Assembly: GCF_022811605.1 (NCBI RefSeq)
Contig: NZ_CP094533.1
Coordinates: 3,658,001 to 3,722,000, forward strand
DNA from: Agromyces soli
Lineage (GTDB): Bacteria > Actinomycetota > Actinomycetes > Actinomycetales > Microbacteriaceae
DNA length: 64,000 nucleotides
Reading direction: 5' to 3'
Part shown: positions 55,553-63,589 of the stretch, one piece after another
Position numbering within the stretch: position 1 is the stretch's first letter
Layout: each line of letters opens with the position of its first letter
Position numbers and translations under genes: made by a program
Notes under the pieces: generated by a model
Databases searched by the model: none
Seen by the model: the letters and a program-made list of their open reading frames with translations, nothing else
What the model was told of the DNA's origin: nothing

Positions 55553-56431
55553 CTAGAAGCTGCCGCCCATCTCCTCGAGGCGCTTCACGCGCTCGGGGAT
55601 CGGCGGGTGCGTGGCGAAGAGGCGGTCGACGATGCCGGGCTTCAGCGGGTCGGCGATCCACAGGTGCGCCATCGAGGTGTTCTGCCGCTGCATGGGCCGG
55701 CCGTACGCCTCGAGCTTGAGCAGCGCCCGCGCGAGCGCATCGGGGTGCCGCGTGGTCATCGCGCCGGTCGCGTCGGCGAGGTACTCGCGCTGGCGGGAGA
55801 CCGCGAGCTGCACGAGCGTCGCGACGAGCGGCGCGACCAGCATCGCGACGATGCCGAAGATCATGACGATGGGGTTGCCGTTGTTGTTGCCCCGGCCGCC
55901 GAAGAACGCCATGCGCACGAGCATGTCGGAGATGAACCCGACGGCGACGACGAGGCCGAACACGATCATCGAGAGCCGGATGTCGTAGTTGCGCACGTGC
56001 CCGAGCTCGTGCGCCATGACGCCCTCGAGCTCCGCGTCGTCCATCAGCTCGAGCAGGCCCGTGGTCGCGGCGACGGAGGCGTGCTGCGGGTCGCGACCGG
56101 TCGCGAACGCGTTCGGCGCCGGGTCGGAGACGACGTAGACGCGCGGCATCGGCGTGCCGGTCGTGATCGACAGGTTCTCGACGACCCGCCAGAGCCTCGG
56201 GTGCTCGGCCTTCGAGGTGATCTCGATGGCGCCGGACATGGCGAGCGCCTGCCGGTCGGCCGTGAAGTACTGGATGAGGGCGTAGCCGATCGCCACCACC
56301 AGCGTGATGATGACGATCGTCAGGTTGCCGTAGATCGCGGCCGCGAGCCAGCCGAGCCCGCCGATGATCAGCAGGAAGAGCAGGATCGTGAAGACGGTGT
56401 TGCGTTTGTTCTTGGCGATTGCGCGATACAT
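55553..56431 (-). CDS. htpX: Membrane zinc metalloprotease HtpX (M48)
   Basis: Membrane-protein quality-control protease of 292 residues. Two N-terminal helices (TVFTILLFLLIIGGLGWLAA and ITLVVAIGYALIQYF). The zinc site is MAHELGHVRNYD with the downstream Glu in REYLADATGA. Further helices lie in between. The C-terminus LFATHPPIPERVKRLEEMG is family-typical. Transcribed after lemA with a 26-nt gap, a pairing seen in many bacteria. Confidence 0.95.
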   Translation of the reverse strand: MYRAIAKNKRNTVFTILLFLLIIGGLGWLAAAIYGNLTIVIITLVVAIGYALIQYFTADRQALAMSGAIEITSKAEHPRLWRVVENLSITTGTPMPRVYVVSDPAPNAFATGRDPQHASVAATTGLLELMDDAELEGVMAHELGHVRNYDIRLSMIVFGLVVAVGFISDMLVRMAFFGGRGNNNGNPIVMIFGIVAMLVAPLVATLVQLAVSRQREYLADATGAMTTRHPDALARALLKLEAYGRPMQRQNTSMAHLWIADPLKPGIVDRLFATHPPIPERVKRLEEMGGSF

Positions 56432-56457
56432 CGGGTGGCGTCAGCGCTCCAGTCGCG

Positions 56458-57024
56458 TCAGAACTGCACGCGCGGCGGCTCGGCGATCGCCGCCGGCTCC
56501 GCGACCTCGAAGAACTCGCGCTCGTGGAAGCCGAGGCCCCGCACGAAGAGGGTGTTCGGGAAGACCTTGATCTTCGTGTTCAGCTCGCGCACCCCGCCGT
56601 TGTAGAAGCGGCGCGAGGCCTGGATCTTGTCTTCCGTGTCGACGAGCTCGGACTGCAGCTGGAGGAAGTTCTGGCTCGCCTGCAGCTGCGGGTACGCCTC
56701 GGCGACCGCGAAGATCGACTTCAGCGCCTGCTGCATGTGGTTCTCGGCGGCTCCGGCCTCGACCGGGCCCTGCGCCTGCAGGGTCTCGGCGCGGGCCTGG
56801 GTGACCGACTCGAACACGGACTTCTCGTGCGCGGCGTAGCCCTTGACGGCCTCGATGAGGTTCGGGATCAGGTCGGCGCGGCGCTTCAGCTGCACCGTGA
56901 TGTCGCTCCACGCCTCGTCGACGCGCACGTTGAGCGTGACGAGGGAGTTGTACGTGGCCCACAGGTAGATGCCGATGATGAGGACCAGCGCGACGACGAT
57001 GATGACGGGAATGAGCCATTCCAT
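56458..57024 (-). CDS. lemA: LemA family protein
   Basis: 188-residue protein with one N-terminal membrane helix (LIPVIIVVALVLIIGIYLWATYN) and a long helical cytosolic-side or outer domain. Family blocks: LVTLNVRVDEAWSDITVQLKRRADLIPNLIEAVKGYAAHE, AYPQLQASQNFLQLQSELVDTEDKIQASRRFYNGGVRELN and FPNTLFVRGLGF. ATG 57022-57024 with AGGAG upstream. Probably works with HtpX; biochemical role unknown. Confidence 0.95.
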   Translation of the reverse strand: MEWLIPVIIVVALVLIIGIYLWATYNSLVTLNVRVDEAWSDITVQLKRRADLIPNLIEAVKGYAAHEKSVFESVTQARAETLQAQGPVEAGAAENHMQQALKSIFAVAEAYPQLQASQNFLQLQSELVDTEDKIQASRRFYNGGVRELNTKIKVFPNTLFVRGLGFHEREFFEVAEPAAIAEPPRVQF

Positions 57025-57168
57025 GGCTGATCAGCTCCTAGCCTGCGGGAATCGGGGTGCCGTCTCATCTTATCCGCGCGCCCGGGCGGCGACCGGGTTT
57101 CCCATGAGACTCGAAGGCTTCTCACTCTCGGCTCGCGCCCGACGTGTCGCGCACGCGCAGCCGGGGCG

Positions 57169-57174
57169 TAGGCT
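57169..57174 (+). promoter_or_regulatory. -10 box (TAGGCT) of the TetR gene, leaderless type
   Basis: TAGGCT ends 7 nt before the GTG at 57182, with no ribosome site between. Confidence 0.45.
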
Positions 57175-57181
57175 CTCGCTC

Positions 57182-57880
57182 GTGGAGCAGGAGGGCACCC
57201 GGGTCACCGGTCGCCGCCGCGGCCGCCCGCGGGCCGCGCAGGTCGGCGCGGCGCGCGGCCGCATCATCGCCGCCGCGACGCAGGAGTTCGCCGAGCGCGG
57301 CTACGAGGCGGCGTCGATCCGGTCGATCGCGCGGCGCGCGGAGGTCGACCCGGCGCTGATCCGGCACTACTTCGACGACAAGCAGGCGCTCGTCGCCGCC
57401 GTGGTCGAGGTGCCGCTCCGCCCGGACCGCATCGTCCAGGGCGCCCTCGACGGGCCGCTCGACGCGGTCGGTGCGGGGCTCGTCGCCGGGGTCCTGCGCG
57501 CCTGGGACTCGCCGGCCGTGCGTCCGGCGGCCCTCGCGGCGCTCCGCGGCGCGGTCGGTCACGGCCCCGTCTCGCGGATGCTCCGGGAGTTCCTCCGCCG
57601 CGAGCTCATGCACCGCATCGCGACCCGGCTCGTCGAGGCAGGCGTGGACGACGGCGAGGCGCAACTGCGCGCCGAGTTCGCGGTCTCGCAGCTCGTCGGG
57701 CTCATCATGGTGCGCTACGTGCTCGTCGCCGAGCCGCTCGCGAGCCTCGATCCCGGCGAGATCGTGCGCCGGCTCGCGCCCGTCGTGCAGTTCCACCTCG
57801 ACGGCGGCGCGGGGTTTCAGAGCGGCGCGGGGCTTGACAGCGGAGGGCCCGCGGCGAAGAATTCCCCGCATGATGAATAA
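57182..57880 (+). CDS. TetR-family regulator of an ABC-2 exporter
   Basis: 232-residue repressor type protein, GTG start. HTH region AARGRIIAAATQEFAERGYEAASIRSIARRAEVDPALIRHYFDDKQALVAAV (about 24-75) is canonical TetR. The C-terminal ligand domain is all-helical (TetR_C_17-like pattern). It directly precedes the ABC genes and overlaps the ATPase start by 11 nt, so it probably controls them and itself. Confidence 0.92.
   Translation: MEQEGTRVTGRRRGRPRAAQVGAARGRIIAAATQEFAERGYEAASIRSIARRAEVDPALIRHYFDDKQALVAAVVEVPLRPDRIVQGALDGPLDAVGAGLVAGVLRAWDSPAVRPAALAALRGAVGHGPVSRMLREFLRRELMHRIATRLVEAGVDDGEAQLRAEFAVSQLVGLIMVRYVLVAEPLASLDPGEIVRRLAPVVQFHLDGGAGFQSGAGLDSGGPAAKNSPHDE
57834..57862 (+). promoter_or_regulatory. 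Internal promoter TTGACA-N17-AAGAAT before the ABC genes
   Basis: TTGACA at 57834 and AAGAAT at 57857-57862 inside the 3' end of the TetR gene. The ATPase ATG (57870) is 7 nt after the -10, again fitting a leaderless start. Confidence 0.5.
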
Positions 57881-58703
57881 CGCGGATGCCTCGGGCGGCG
57901 CCGCCGTCGTGGTCCGCGGGCTGCACGTCCGCCGCGGGCGGAACGAGGTGCTCGACGGGCTCTCGCTCGCCGTGCCGCGCGGCCGCATCGTCGGGCTCCT
58001 CGGCCCGAGCGGCAGCGGCAAGACGACGCTGATGCGCGCGATCGTCGGCGTGCAGGTCATCCGCTCGGGCGAGATCGAGGTGCTCGGGCTGCCGGCCGGC
58101 AGCACGGCGCTCCGCACCCGCGTCGCCTACGTCACCCAGCAGCCGAGCGTGTACGACGACCTCACCGTGCGGCAGAACCTGCGCTACTTCCGCCGGGTGC
58201 TCGGCGCCCCCGCGTCCGACGTCGAACGCGTGATCGGCCGTACGGAGCTCGGGCCGGTCGCCGAGCGGCTCGTCGGCACGCTCTCCGGCGGTCAGCGCGG
58301 CCGGGTCTCCCTCGCCGCCGCGCTGCTCGGCTCCCCGGAACTGCTCGTGCTCGACGAGCCGACGGTCGGCCTCGATCCGGTCCTGCGCGTCGAGCTGTGG
58401 GCGCTGTTCCGTGCGCTCGCCGACGACGGGGTCACGCTGCTCGTCTCGAGCCACGTCATGGACGAGGCGAAGCGCTGCGACCGCCTGCTGCTCATGCGCG
58501 ACGGCGAACTCCTCGCCGACGACACCGTCGACGGGGTGCTCGAGGTCACCGGCACCGACGACGTCGAGGCGGCCTTCCTCCGGCTGATCGAACGCGGCGA
58601 GCCCGACCTCCGCTCCCCCGCCGAGGCCGCCGACGCGGGCGGGCACGGTCGCCACGCGGCATCCCCCGCTCCCGCCGAGCGCGCGCCGGAGGAGTCGCGA
58701 TGA
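57870..58703 (+). CDS. ABC-2 type exporter ATPase
   Basis: 277-residue ATPase for drug or lipid export (DrrA/CcmA-like). Walker A GPSGSGKTT, Q-loop VTQQPSVYDDLTVRQNL, signature LSGGQRGRVSLAAAL, Walker B LLVLDEPTVGLDP, H-loop VSSHVMDEA. The C-terminal tail is Ala/Pro/His-rich. Two ATGs in a row (57870, 57873) make the exact start ambiguous. ATGA overlap with the permease. Confidence 0.93.
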   Translation: MMNNADASGGAAVVVRGLHVRRGRNEVLDGLSLAVPRGRIVGLLGPSGSGKTTLMRAIVGVQVIRSGEIEVLGLPAGSTALRTRVAYVTQQPSVYDDLTVRQNLRYFRRVLGAPASDVERVIGRTELGPVAERLVGTLSGGQRGRVSLAAALLGSPELLVLDEPTVGLDPVLRVELWALFRALADDGVTLLVSSHVMDEAKRCDRLLLMRDGELLADDTVDGVLEVTGTDDVEAAFLRLIERGEPDLRSPAEAADAGGHGRHAASPAPAERAPEESR

Positions 58704-59434
58704 CCCTCACCCGCACCTTCGCGACCGCGGGCCGGGTGCTCGCGCAGATCCGGCACGACCCGCGCACCATCGGCCTGCTCGTCGTGGTGCCGAGCCTGCT
58801 GATCGGCCTCGTCGCCTGGATCTTCACCGACACCGATGTCTTCAGCGGCATCGGGCCCGCGATGATCGCGCTGTTCCCGTTCATCGTGATGTTCCTCGTC
58901 ACGAGCATCGCGACCCTCCGTGAACGGCGCAGCGGCACGCTCGAGCGGCTGCTGTCGATGCCGCTCGGCAAGGGCGACTTCATCCTGGGCTACGCGCTCG
59001 CCTTCGGGCTGCTCGCCGTCGTGCAGACGGCCGTCGCGGTCTCGTTCGCCGTGTGGGTGTGCGGGCTCGAGATCTCGGGCTCGATCTGGCTGCTGTTCGC
59101 CGTGGCGGTCGCCGACGCGCTGCTCGGCACGGCGCTCGGGCTCCTCGCGAGCGCCTTCGCGCGCACCGAGTTCCAGGTGGTGCAGTTCATGCCCGTGCTC
59201 GTGTTTCCGCAGATCCTGCTCGGCGGCATCTTCATCCCCCGCGACCAGCTGCCCGCCGTCCTCGAAGCGATCAGCGAGTGGCTGCCGCTCAGCTACGCGA
59301 TCGACGCCCTGCAGGCCGTCGCCGCCGATTCGGAGTCCACGGCGTGGGTCGTCGGCAAGCTGCTCGTCATCGGCGCCTGGATCGTCGGCTCCATCGTCGT
59401 CGGCTCCGTCACCCTCCGCCGACGCACGCCGTAG
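58700..59434 (+). CDS. ABC-2 type exporter permease
   Basis: 244-residue permease with six helices (ABC2_membrane). Hallmarks: REIRHDP-like start (LAQIRHDPRTIGLLVVVPSLLIGLVAW), the RERRSGTLERLLSMPLGKGDFILGYAL segment and the FPQILLGGIFIPRDQLPAVLEAISEWLPLSYAIDAL motif. Partner of the preceding ATPase; substrate unknown, self-resistance or lipid export being typical. Confidence 0.93.
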   Translation: MTLTRTFATAGRVLAQIRHDPRTIGLLVVVPSLLIGLVAWIFTDTDVFSGIGPAMIALFPFIVMFLVTSIATLRERRSGTLERLLSMPLGKGDFILGYALAFGLLAVVQTAVAVSFAVWVCGLEISGSIWLLFAVAVADALLGTALGLLASAFARTEFQVVQFMPVLVFPQILLGGIFIPRDQLPAVLEAISEWLPLSYAIDALQAVAADSESTAWVVGKLLVIGAWIVGSIVVGSVTLRRRTP

Positions 59435-59466
59435 CCGACGAGCGTCCGGCGAGCCGCGCGGCCCGG

Positions 59467-60843
59467 CTACGCGCCGAGCACCCGGTCGAGATAGTCGTTG
59501 CGGAAGCGCCGCTCGGGGTCGAGCTGCTCGCGCACGGCGAGGAAGTCGTCGAAGCGCGGGTAGCGCTCGCGCAGCGCGGCGGCGTCGAGCGTGTGCATCT
59601 TGCCCCAGTGCGGCCGCCCCTCGTGGGCGAGCATGATCTCCTCGACCGCGCGGAAGTACTCCGTCGGGTCCTCGCGGAAGTAGCGGTGCACCGCGAGGTA
59701 CCCCGTCTCCCGGCCGTGCGCCGTCGACAGCCAGTTCTCGTCGGCCGCGGCCGCGCGCACCTCCACCGGGAAGCTGATCCGCCAGCCGCGCCGCTCGATG
59801 AGCCGCTGCACCTCCCGCAGCGCCTCGGGCACGGCGGCGAGCGGCACGGCGTACTCCATCTCGCGGAAGCGCACGGTGCGGTTCGTGACGAACACCTTCG
59901 GCGAGAAGTCGGCGAAGTCGCGGCTGCCCTGCAGCCGCTCCACCTGGCGGGCGAAGAACGGCACAACGGGCGGCACCGCGGTGCCGAGCGCGCAGACGCC
60001 GCGGTAGACGCCGTTCGCGAGCAGCTCGTCGTCGAGGTAGCGCGCCATCCGGCCGAGCGGCTTGCGGGGCGCATCGCCCGGCAGCCGGGTGTTCGTCTTC
60101 GTCATCGCGATCTCGGTGTGCGGGAACCAGTAGAACTCGAAGTGGTCGGCGTCGCGCACGCGCTCGTCCCAGCCGTCCAGCACCTCGGCGAGCGGCTCCG
60201 GATGCTCGTCGGCGTGCAGCACGTACCGCGGCACGAGCTGGAGCGTGAGCTCGACGAGCACGCCGAGGGCGCCGAGGCCGAGGCGCACGGCCGGCAGCAG
60301 CTCCGGGCGGGATGCCTCGTCGACGGTGAGCAGCTCCCCCGTGCCGGTGACGAGCTTCGCACCGACGATCTGGGTGGCGAGCCCGCCGAAGCCGAGGCCG
60401 GTGCCGTGCGTGCCGGTCGAGGTGGCGCCGGCGATCGACTGCCGGTCGATGTCGCCCATGTTCGGCAGTGCGAGCCCGTACGGCGCGAGCAGGGCGGGCA
60501 GTCGGTGCAGTCGGGTGCCCGCGCCGAGCGTCACCCGGCCGCGCTCGACGTCCACGTCGATGACGCCCTCGATCGCGTCGAGGTCGAGCTGCACGCCCGG
60601 GGCCACGGCGATGCCGGTGAAGCTGTGGCCGGCGCCGACGGGCTTGATCGCGAGTCCCGCGGCGGCCGCCGCGGTCACCGCGCGCTGCACCGCCTCCGCG
60701 CTCGCGGGTCGCTCGACCCGCACCGGACGCGCCTGTTCGGTGCGCCCCCAGTTGCGCCAGATCGCGCCCGTCGCCGCCACGGCATCCCGTCCTCTCGTCA
60801 CCGCGCCGCGCTCGCGCGCGCCGTCCGTCGTCGTCCCCGTCAC
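59467..60843 (-). CDS. D-arabinono-1,4-lactone oxidase-type FAD enzyme
   Basis: 458-residue flavoprotein oxidase of the aldonolactone/VAO family. The N-terminal FAD domain includes IKPVGAGHSFTGIAVAPG and IDRQSIAGATSTGTHGTG; in relatives a His before SF or in the GTHG loop binds FAD. The C-terminal ALO domain carries EFYWFPHTEIAMTK and the ending RPHWGKMHTLDAAALRERYPRFDDF. GTG start at 60843 overlaps the upstream stop (GTGA). Part of a four-gene operon with a D-threonine-aldolase-like protein and an MFS carrier; the shared pathway is not known. Confidence 0.9.
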   Translation of the reverse strand: MTGTTTDGARERGAVTRGRDAVAATGAIWRNWGRTEQARPVRVERPASAEAVQRAVTAAAAAGLAIKPVGAGHSFTGIAVAPGVQLDLDAIEGVIDVDVERGRVTLGAGTRLHRLPALLAPYGLALPNMGDIDRQSIAGATSTGTHGTGLGFGGLATQIVGAKLVTGTGELLTVDEASRPELLPAVRLGLGALGVLVELTLQLVPRYVLHADEHPEPLAEVLDGWDERVRDADHFEFYWFPHTEIAMTKTNTRLPGDAPRKPLGRMARYLDDELLANGVYRGVCALGTAVPPVVPFFARQVERLQGSRDFADFSPKVFVTNRTVRFREMEYAVPLAAVPEALREVQRLIERRGWRISFPVEVRAAAADENWLSTAHGRETGYLAVHRYFREDPTEYFRAVEEIMLAHEGRPHWGKMHTLDAAALRERYPRFDDFLAVREQLDPERRFRNDYLDRVLGA

Positions 60844-62258
60844 AGGAACGCCCAGCCTTCGCCGCGGTACGTCGGCAGCTCGCCGACGACCGCGTCGCCG
60901 TCGACGACCGCGAAGGCGTTCAGGTGCTCCGCGAGCTCGCCGGACTTCGTGTGCCGGAGCCAGACCCGCTCGCCCACCCGGAGCCGCCTCGCGGCGCGGC
61001 CGGTCACGGGCGACTGCACTTCTCCGGCCATCTCGCGCGGCAGGAGCTCGAGCCCCTCCGGCCAGACGATGCGCGGCAGGCGGTCGGGCCCGGGCGGGCC
61101 GGAGGCGATCCAGCCGCCGCCGAGGATCGTCGCGTGCTCGGCGCTCGGCCGGCGCACGACGTCGAGCGCGAAGGCGGCCGCGGGTGCCGGCGCGAACTGC
61201 GTGTAGCCGTCGAAGAGGTGGCCGGCGAGGATGCCGGAGCCGGCGGCGATCTCGGTGATCGACGGGTCGGCGCTCGTCGCCTCGAGCGAGCCGGTGCCGC
61301 CGCCGTTCACGAACTCGAGCTCGGCGTGCTCGCGGATGCGCGCGATCGCCCGGGCGCGGCGTTCCAGCAGCTCGGGCATGGAGCGCGACTGCATCCACCG
61401 GTTCACGGCCCCGTCGACGGGCTTGCCGGGAGGCGCGGTCTGCACGCCGGCGATCTGCGCCTCGTACGACATGACGCCGACGAGCGCGAAACCCGGCCGG
61501 GCGGCGAGGTAGGCCGCGAAGGCGCCGGCGTCGTCGGGCTCGTGGATCGGCGAGCGGCGGACGCCGAGGTGGCCGAGCACGGGCGCCTGCCAGGAGGCGT
61601 CGAGCTCGAGGCACACGCGAATGGTCTCGCGCTCGCCCGGGGGCAGCACCACGTCGACGAGGTCGAGCTGGGCGGGCGAGTCGACCATGAGGGTGATCTT
61701 CGCGGCGAGCTCGGGGTCGGTGGCGAGGCGCCGGATGCTGCCGCGCTCGGCCGTCGGGTAGCCGACGACCACGTCGTCGACGGTGTCGGCGAGCCGGATC
61801 GCCTCGGCGAGCGTGTAGGCGAGCACGCCCCGGTACCCGGGCATCCGGAGCAGCGCCTCGATGACGCCGCGCACGCGGATCGACTTCGAGGCGACCCGGA
61901 TGGGCGTGCCCTGCGCCCGGCGCACCATGTCGGCGGCGTTGTGCCGCAGCGCGCCCAGGTGAAGCGCGCCGACGGGCGCGTCGAGGTGGGCGGTGGCCGC
62001 GGTCATCCGGGTCCAGTACTCGGCCGGGTCGCGCCAGACCGCGGCATCCGCCGTCGGCCGGCCCGTGAGCCGGAGATCGATGGCCGTCACGCCGGTGGCC
62101 TCCTTCGTCGTCGCGGTCTGCTTCGTCATCGTGGTCTGCTTCGTCGTCGCGGTCTGCTTCGTCATCGTGGTCTGCTTCGTCGTCGCGGTCTGCTTCGTCG
62201 TCGCGGTCTGCTTCGTCGTCGTGCCGGGTGTCGCGGCCGGCCGCTTCGCGGCGCTCAT
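60840..62258 (-). CDS. Alanine-racemase-fold amino acid deaminase/aldolase with TK-rich repeat tail
   Basis: 472-residue PLP enzyme of the D-threonine aldolase/D-serine dehydratase-like family. PLP region: VGALHLGALRHNAADMVRRAQGTPIRVASKSIRVRGVIEALL, with Lys in VASKS as Schiff-base residue; metal or substrate end GELAEHLNAFAVVDGDAVV. The start ATG 62256-62258 is coupled to the MFS stop (ATGA). It puts a repetitive N-tail of six-residue units (TKQTAT or TKQTTM) ahead of the catalytic domain; an alternative start after the repeats is possible (VTAIDLRL). Pathway unknown. Confidence 0.85.
   Translation of the reverse strand: MSAAKRPAATPGTTTKQTATTKQTATTKQTTMTKQTATTKQTTMTKQTATTKEATGVTAIDLRLTGRPTADAAVWRDPAEYWTRMTAATAHLDAPVGALHLGALRHNAADMVRRAQGTPIRVASKSIRVRGVIEALLRMPGYRGVLAYTLAEAIRLADTVDDVVVGYPTAERGSIRRLATDPELAAKITLMVDSPAQLDLVDVVLPPGERETIRVCLELDASWQAPVLGHLGVRRSPIHEPDDAGAFAAYLAARPGFALVGVMSYEAQIAGVQTAPPGKPVDGAVNRWMQSRSMPELLERRARAIARIREHAELEFVNGGGTGSLEATSADPSITEIAAGSGILAGHLFDGYTQFAPAPAAAFALDVVRRPSAEHATILGGGWIASGPPGPDRLPRIVWPEGLELLPREMAGEVQSPVTGRAARRLRVGERVWLRHTKSGELAEHLNAFAVVDGDAVVGELPTYRGEGWAFL
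62103..62225 (-). repeat. 18-bp in-frame repeat in the aldolase-like gene
   Basis: Six 18-bp units of two types (CTTCGTCGTCGCGGTCTG and CTTCGTCATCGTGGTCTG on the plus strand), in order A B A B A A, and a partial seventh. They encode QTATTK or QTTMTK. Being a multiple of 3, copy-number change keeps the frame. Confidence 0.9.
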
Positions 62259-63589
62259 GCGACGCTCCGCACTCTGGCGACCGCGAACGCGCCCGCCGCG
62301 GCGAAGGCGGCGGACAGCACGAACACGAGCAGGAAGGAGCCGGTGAGCACGACCGCGGCCGCGCCGATGAGCGGCGCGATCGCCTGCGGCACGGCGGAGG
62401 CGATGTTCATGATGCCGAGGTCCTTGCCGCGGCTCGCCGCATCCGGCAGCACCTGCGTCGCGAGCGCCTGGTCGACCGAGAGGAAGCAGCCGTAGCCGGC
62501 GCCGAGCAGGCCCGCGGCGATCATCGCGACGGTGAGGTCGGGCACGAGGGCGAGCAGCAGCGCGGCGAGCGCCTGCAGCCCGGAGGCGACGAAGACGAAC
62601 ACCCGGCGCTTGCCGGTGCGGTCCGACCACCGGCCGAGGCCGAGCGAGGCGAGCACCACGAACACCATGTAGATGAGCGTGAGCACGATGAGGTCGTCCT
62701 CGGCGTTCTCGTCCTTCAGACCGAACATCAGGAAGTACAGCAGCAGGCTCGTGCCGAGCGCGTTGCCGACCGAGACGAGCACGCGGCTGAGCAGCGTCCA
62801 GCCGAAGTCGGGGTAGCGGCGGGGGCTGATCCACAGGGAGGAGAGGATGCCCCGCGCGGTCACCCGCGCGCGGTCGGCGGCGAGCAGGGGCTGATCCCGG
62901 CGCAGCAGGAACGGCACGGCGAGCAGCACGAGCAGGAGGGCGAGCACCGCGTACCCGGCCACCTGGCCCGCGACGAGCTCGGTGACGAGCAGCAGGCCCG
63001 CGATGATGCCGACGGCCTGCGGGGCGGACATCCAGCCGGACACGAAGCCGCGCTGGCCGACCGGCACCTGGTCGGAGATCGTCGCGGTGAGCGCGGCGGT
63101 CATGATGCAGAAGCCGACGGATGCCGCGACCCACGCCGCACCGATCGCCCAGATCTCCGTCTGGAAGCCGAGCAGCACGAGCGAGAGCGCGAAGACGAGC
63201 GCGCCGATCGCGATCCACGGCCGCCGTCGGCCGAAGCGGCTCGTCGTGCGGTCGCTCATGGCGCCCGTGAGCGGGTAGGCGATGATCGTCGCGACGGCCG
63301 CGATGCCGGAGATGATGCCGAAGGCGACGACCGAGTCGACCCAGTTCTCCGGGTGCAGCTCGGCGTCGATCTGGGCGGGGAGCAGCAGCTGCACGGGGGT
63401 CAGCTGCGCCATCCACACGCCGAACCAGACGGTCGCGAAGGCCGCGATCCACCCCGCCGAGACGCGGCGGATCGGTTCGGCGAAGGCGCCGACCGCGCCG
63501 CTCGCCGTGCCCACGCCGATGCCGTGCGGGCCGGGCGCGGAGCCGGGCCCGGCGCCGGGGTCGGACGCGCCGGGGTCGATTCGGGTCAT
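62255..63589 (-). CDS. MFS transporter, GPH/sugar-like type
   Basis: 12-helix carrier of 444 residues. YPLTGAMSDRTTSRFGRRRPWIAIGAL in loop 2-3 and GRWSDRTGKRRVFVF in the second half resemble GPH and SLC45-type sugar carriers. ATG at 63587-63589 overlaps the TetR stop (ATGA), and its own stop overlaps the aldolase start. Substrate unknown. Confidence 0.9.
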   Translation of the reverse strand: MTRIDPGASDPGAGPGSAPGPHGIGVGTASGAVGAFAEPIRRVSAGWIAAFATVWFGVWMAQLTPVQLLLPAQIDAELHPENWVDSVVAFGIISGIAAVATIIAYPLTGAMSDRTTSRFGRRRPWIAIGALVFALSLVLLGFQTEIWAIGAAWVAASVGFCIMTAALTATISDQVPVGQRGFVSGWMSAPQAVGIIAGLLLVTELVAGQVAGYAVLALLLVLLAVPFLLRRDQPLLAADRARVTARGILSSLWISPRRYPDFGWTLLSRVLVSVGNALGTSLLLYFLMFGLKDENAEDDLIVLTLIYMVFVVLASLGLGRWSDRTGKRRVFVFVASGLQALAALLLALVPDLTVAMIAAGLLGAGYGCFLSVDQALATQVLPDAASRGKDLGIMNIASAVPQAIAPLIGAAAVVLTGSFLLVFVLSAAFAAAGAFAVARVRSVA

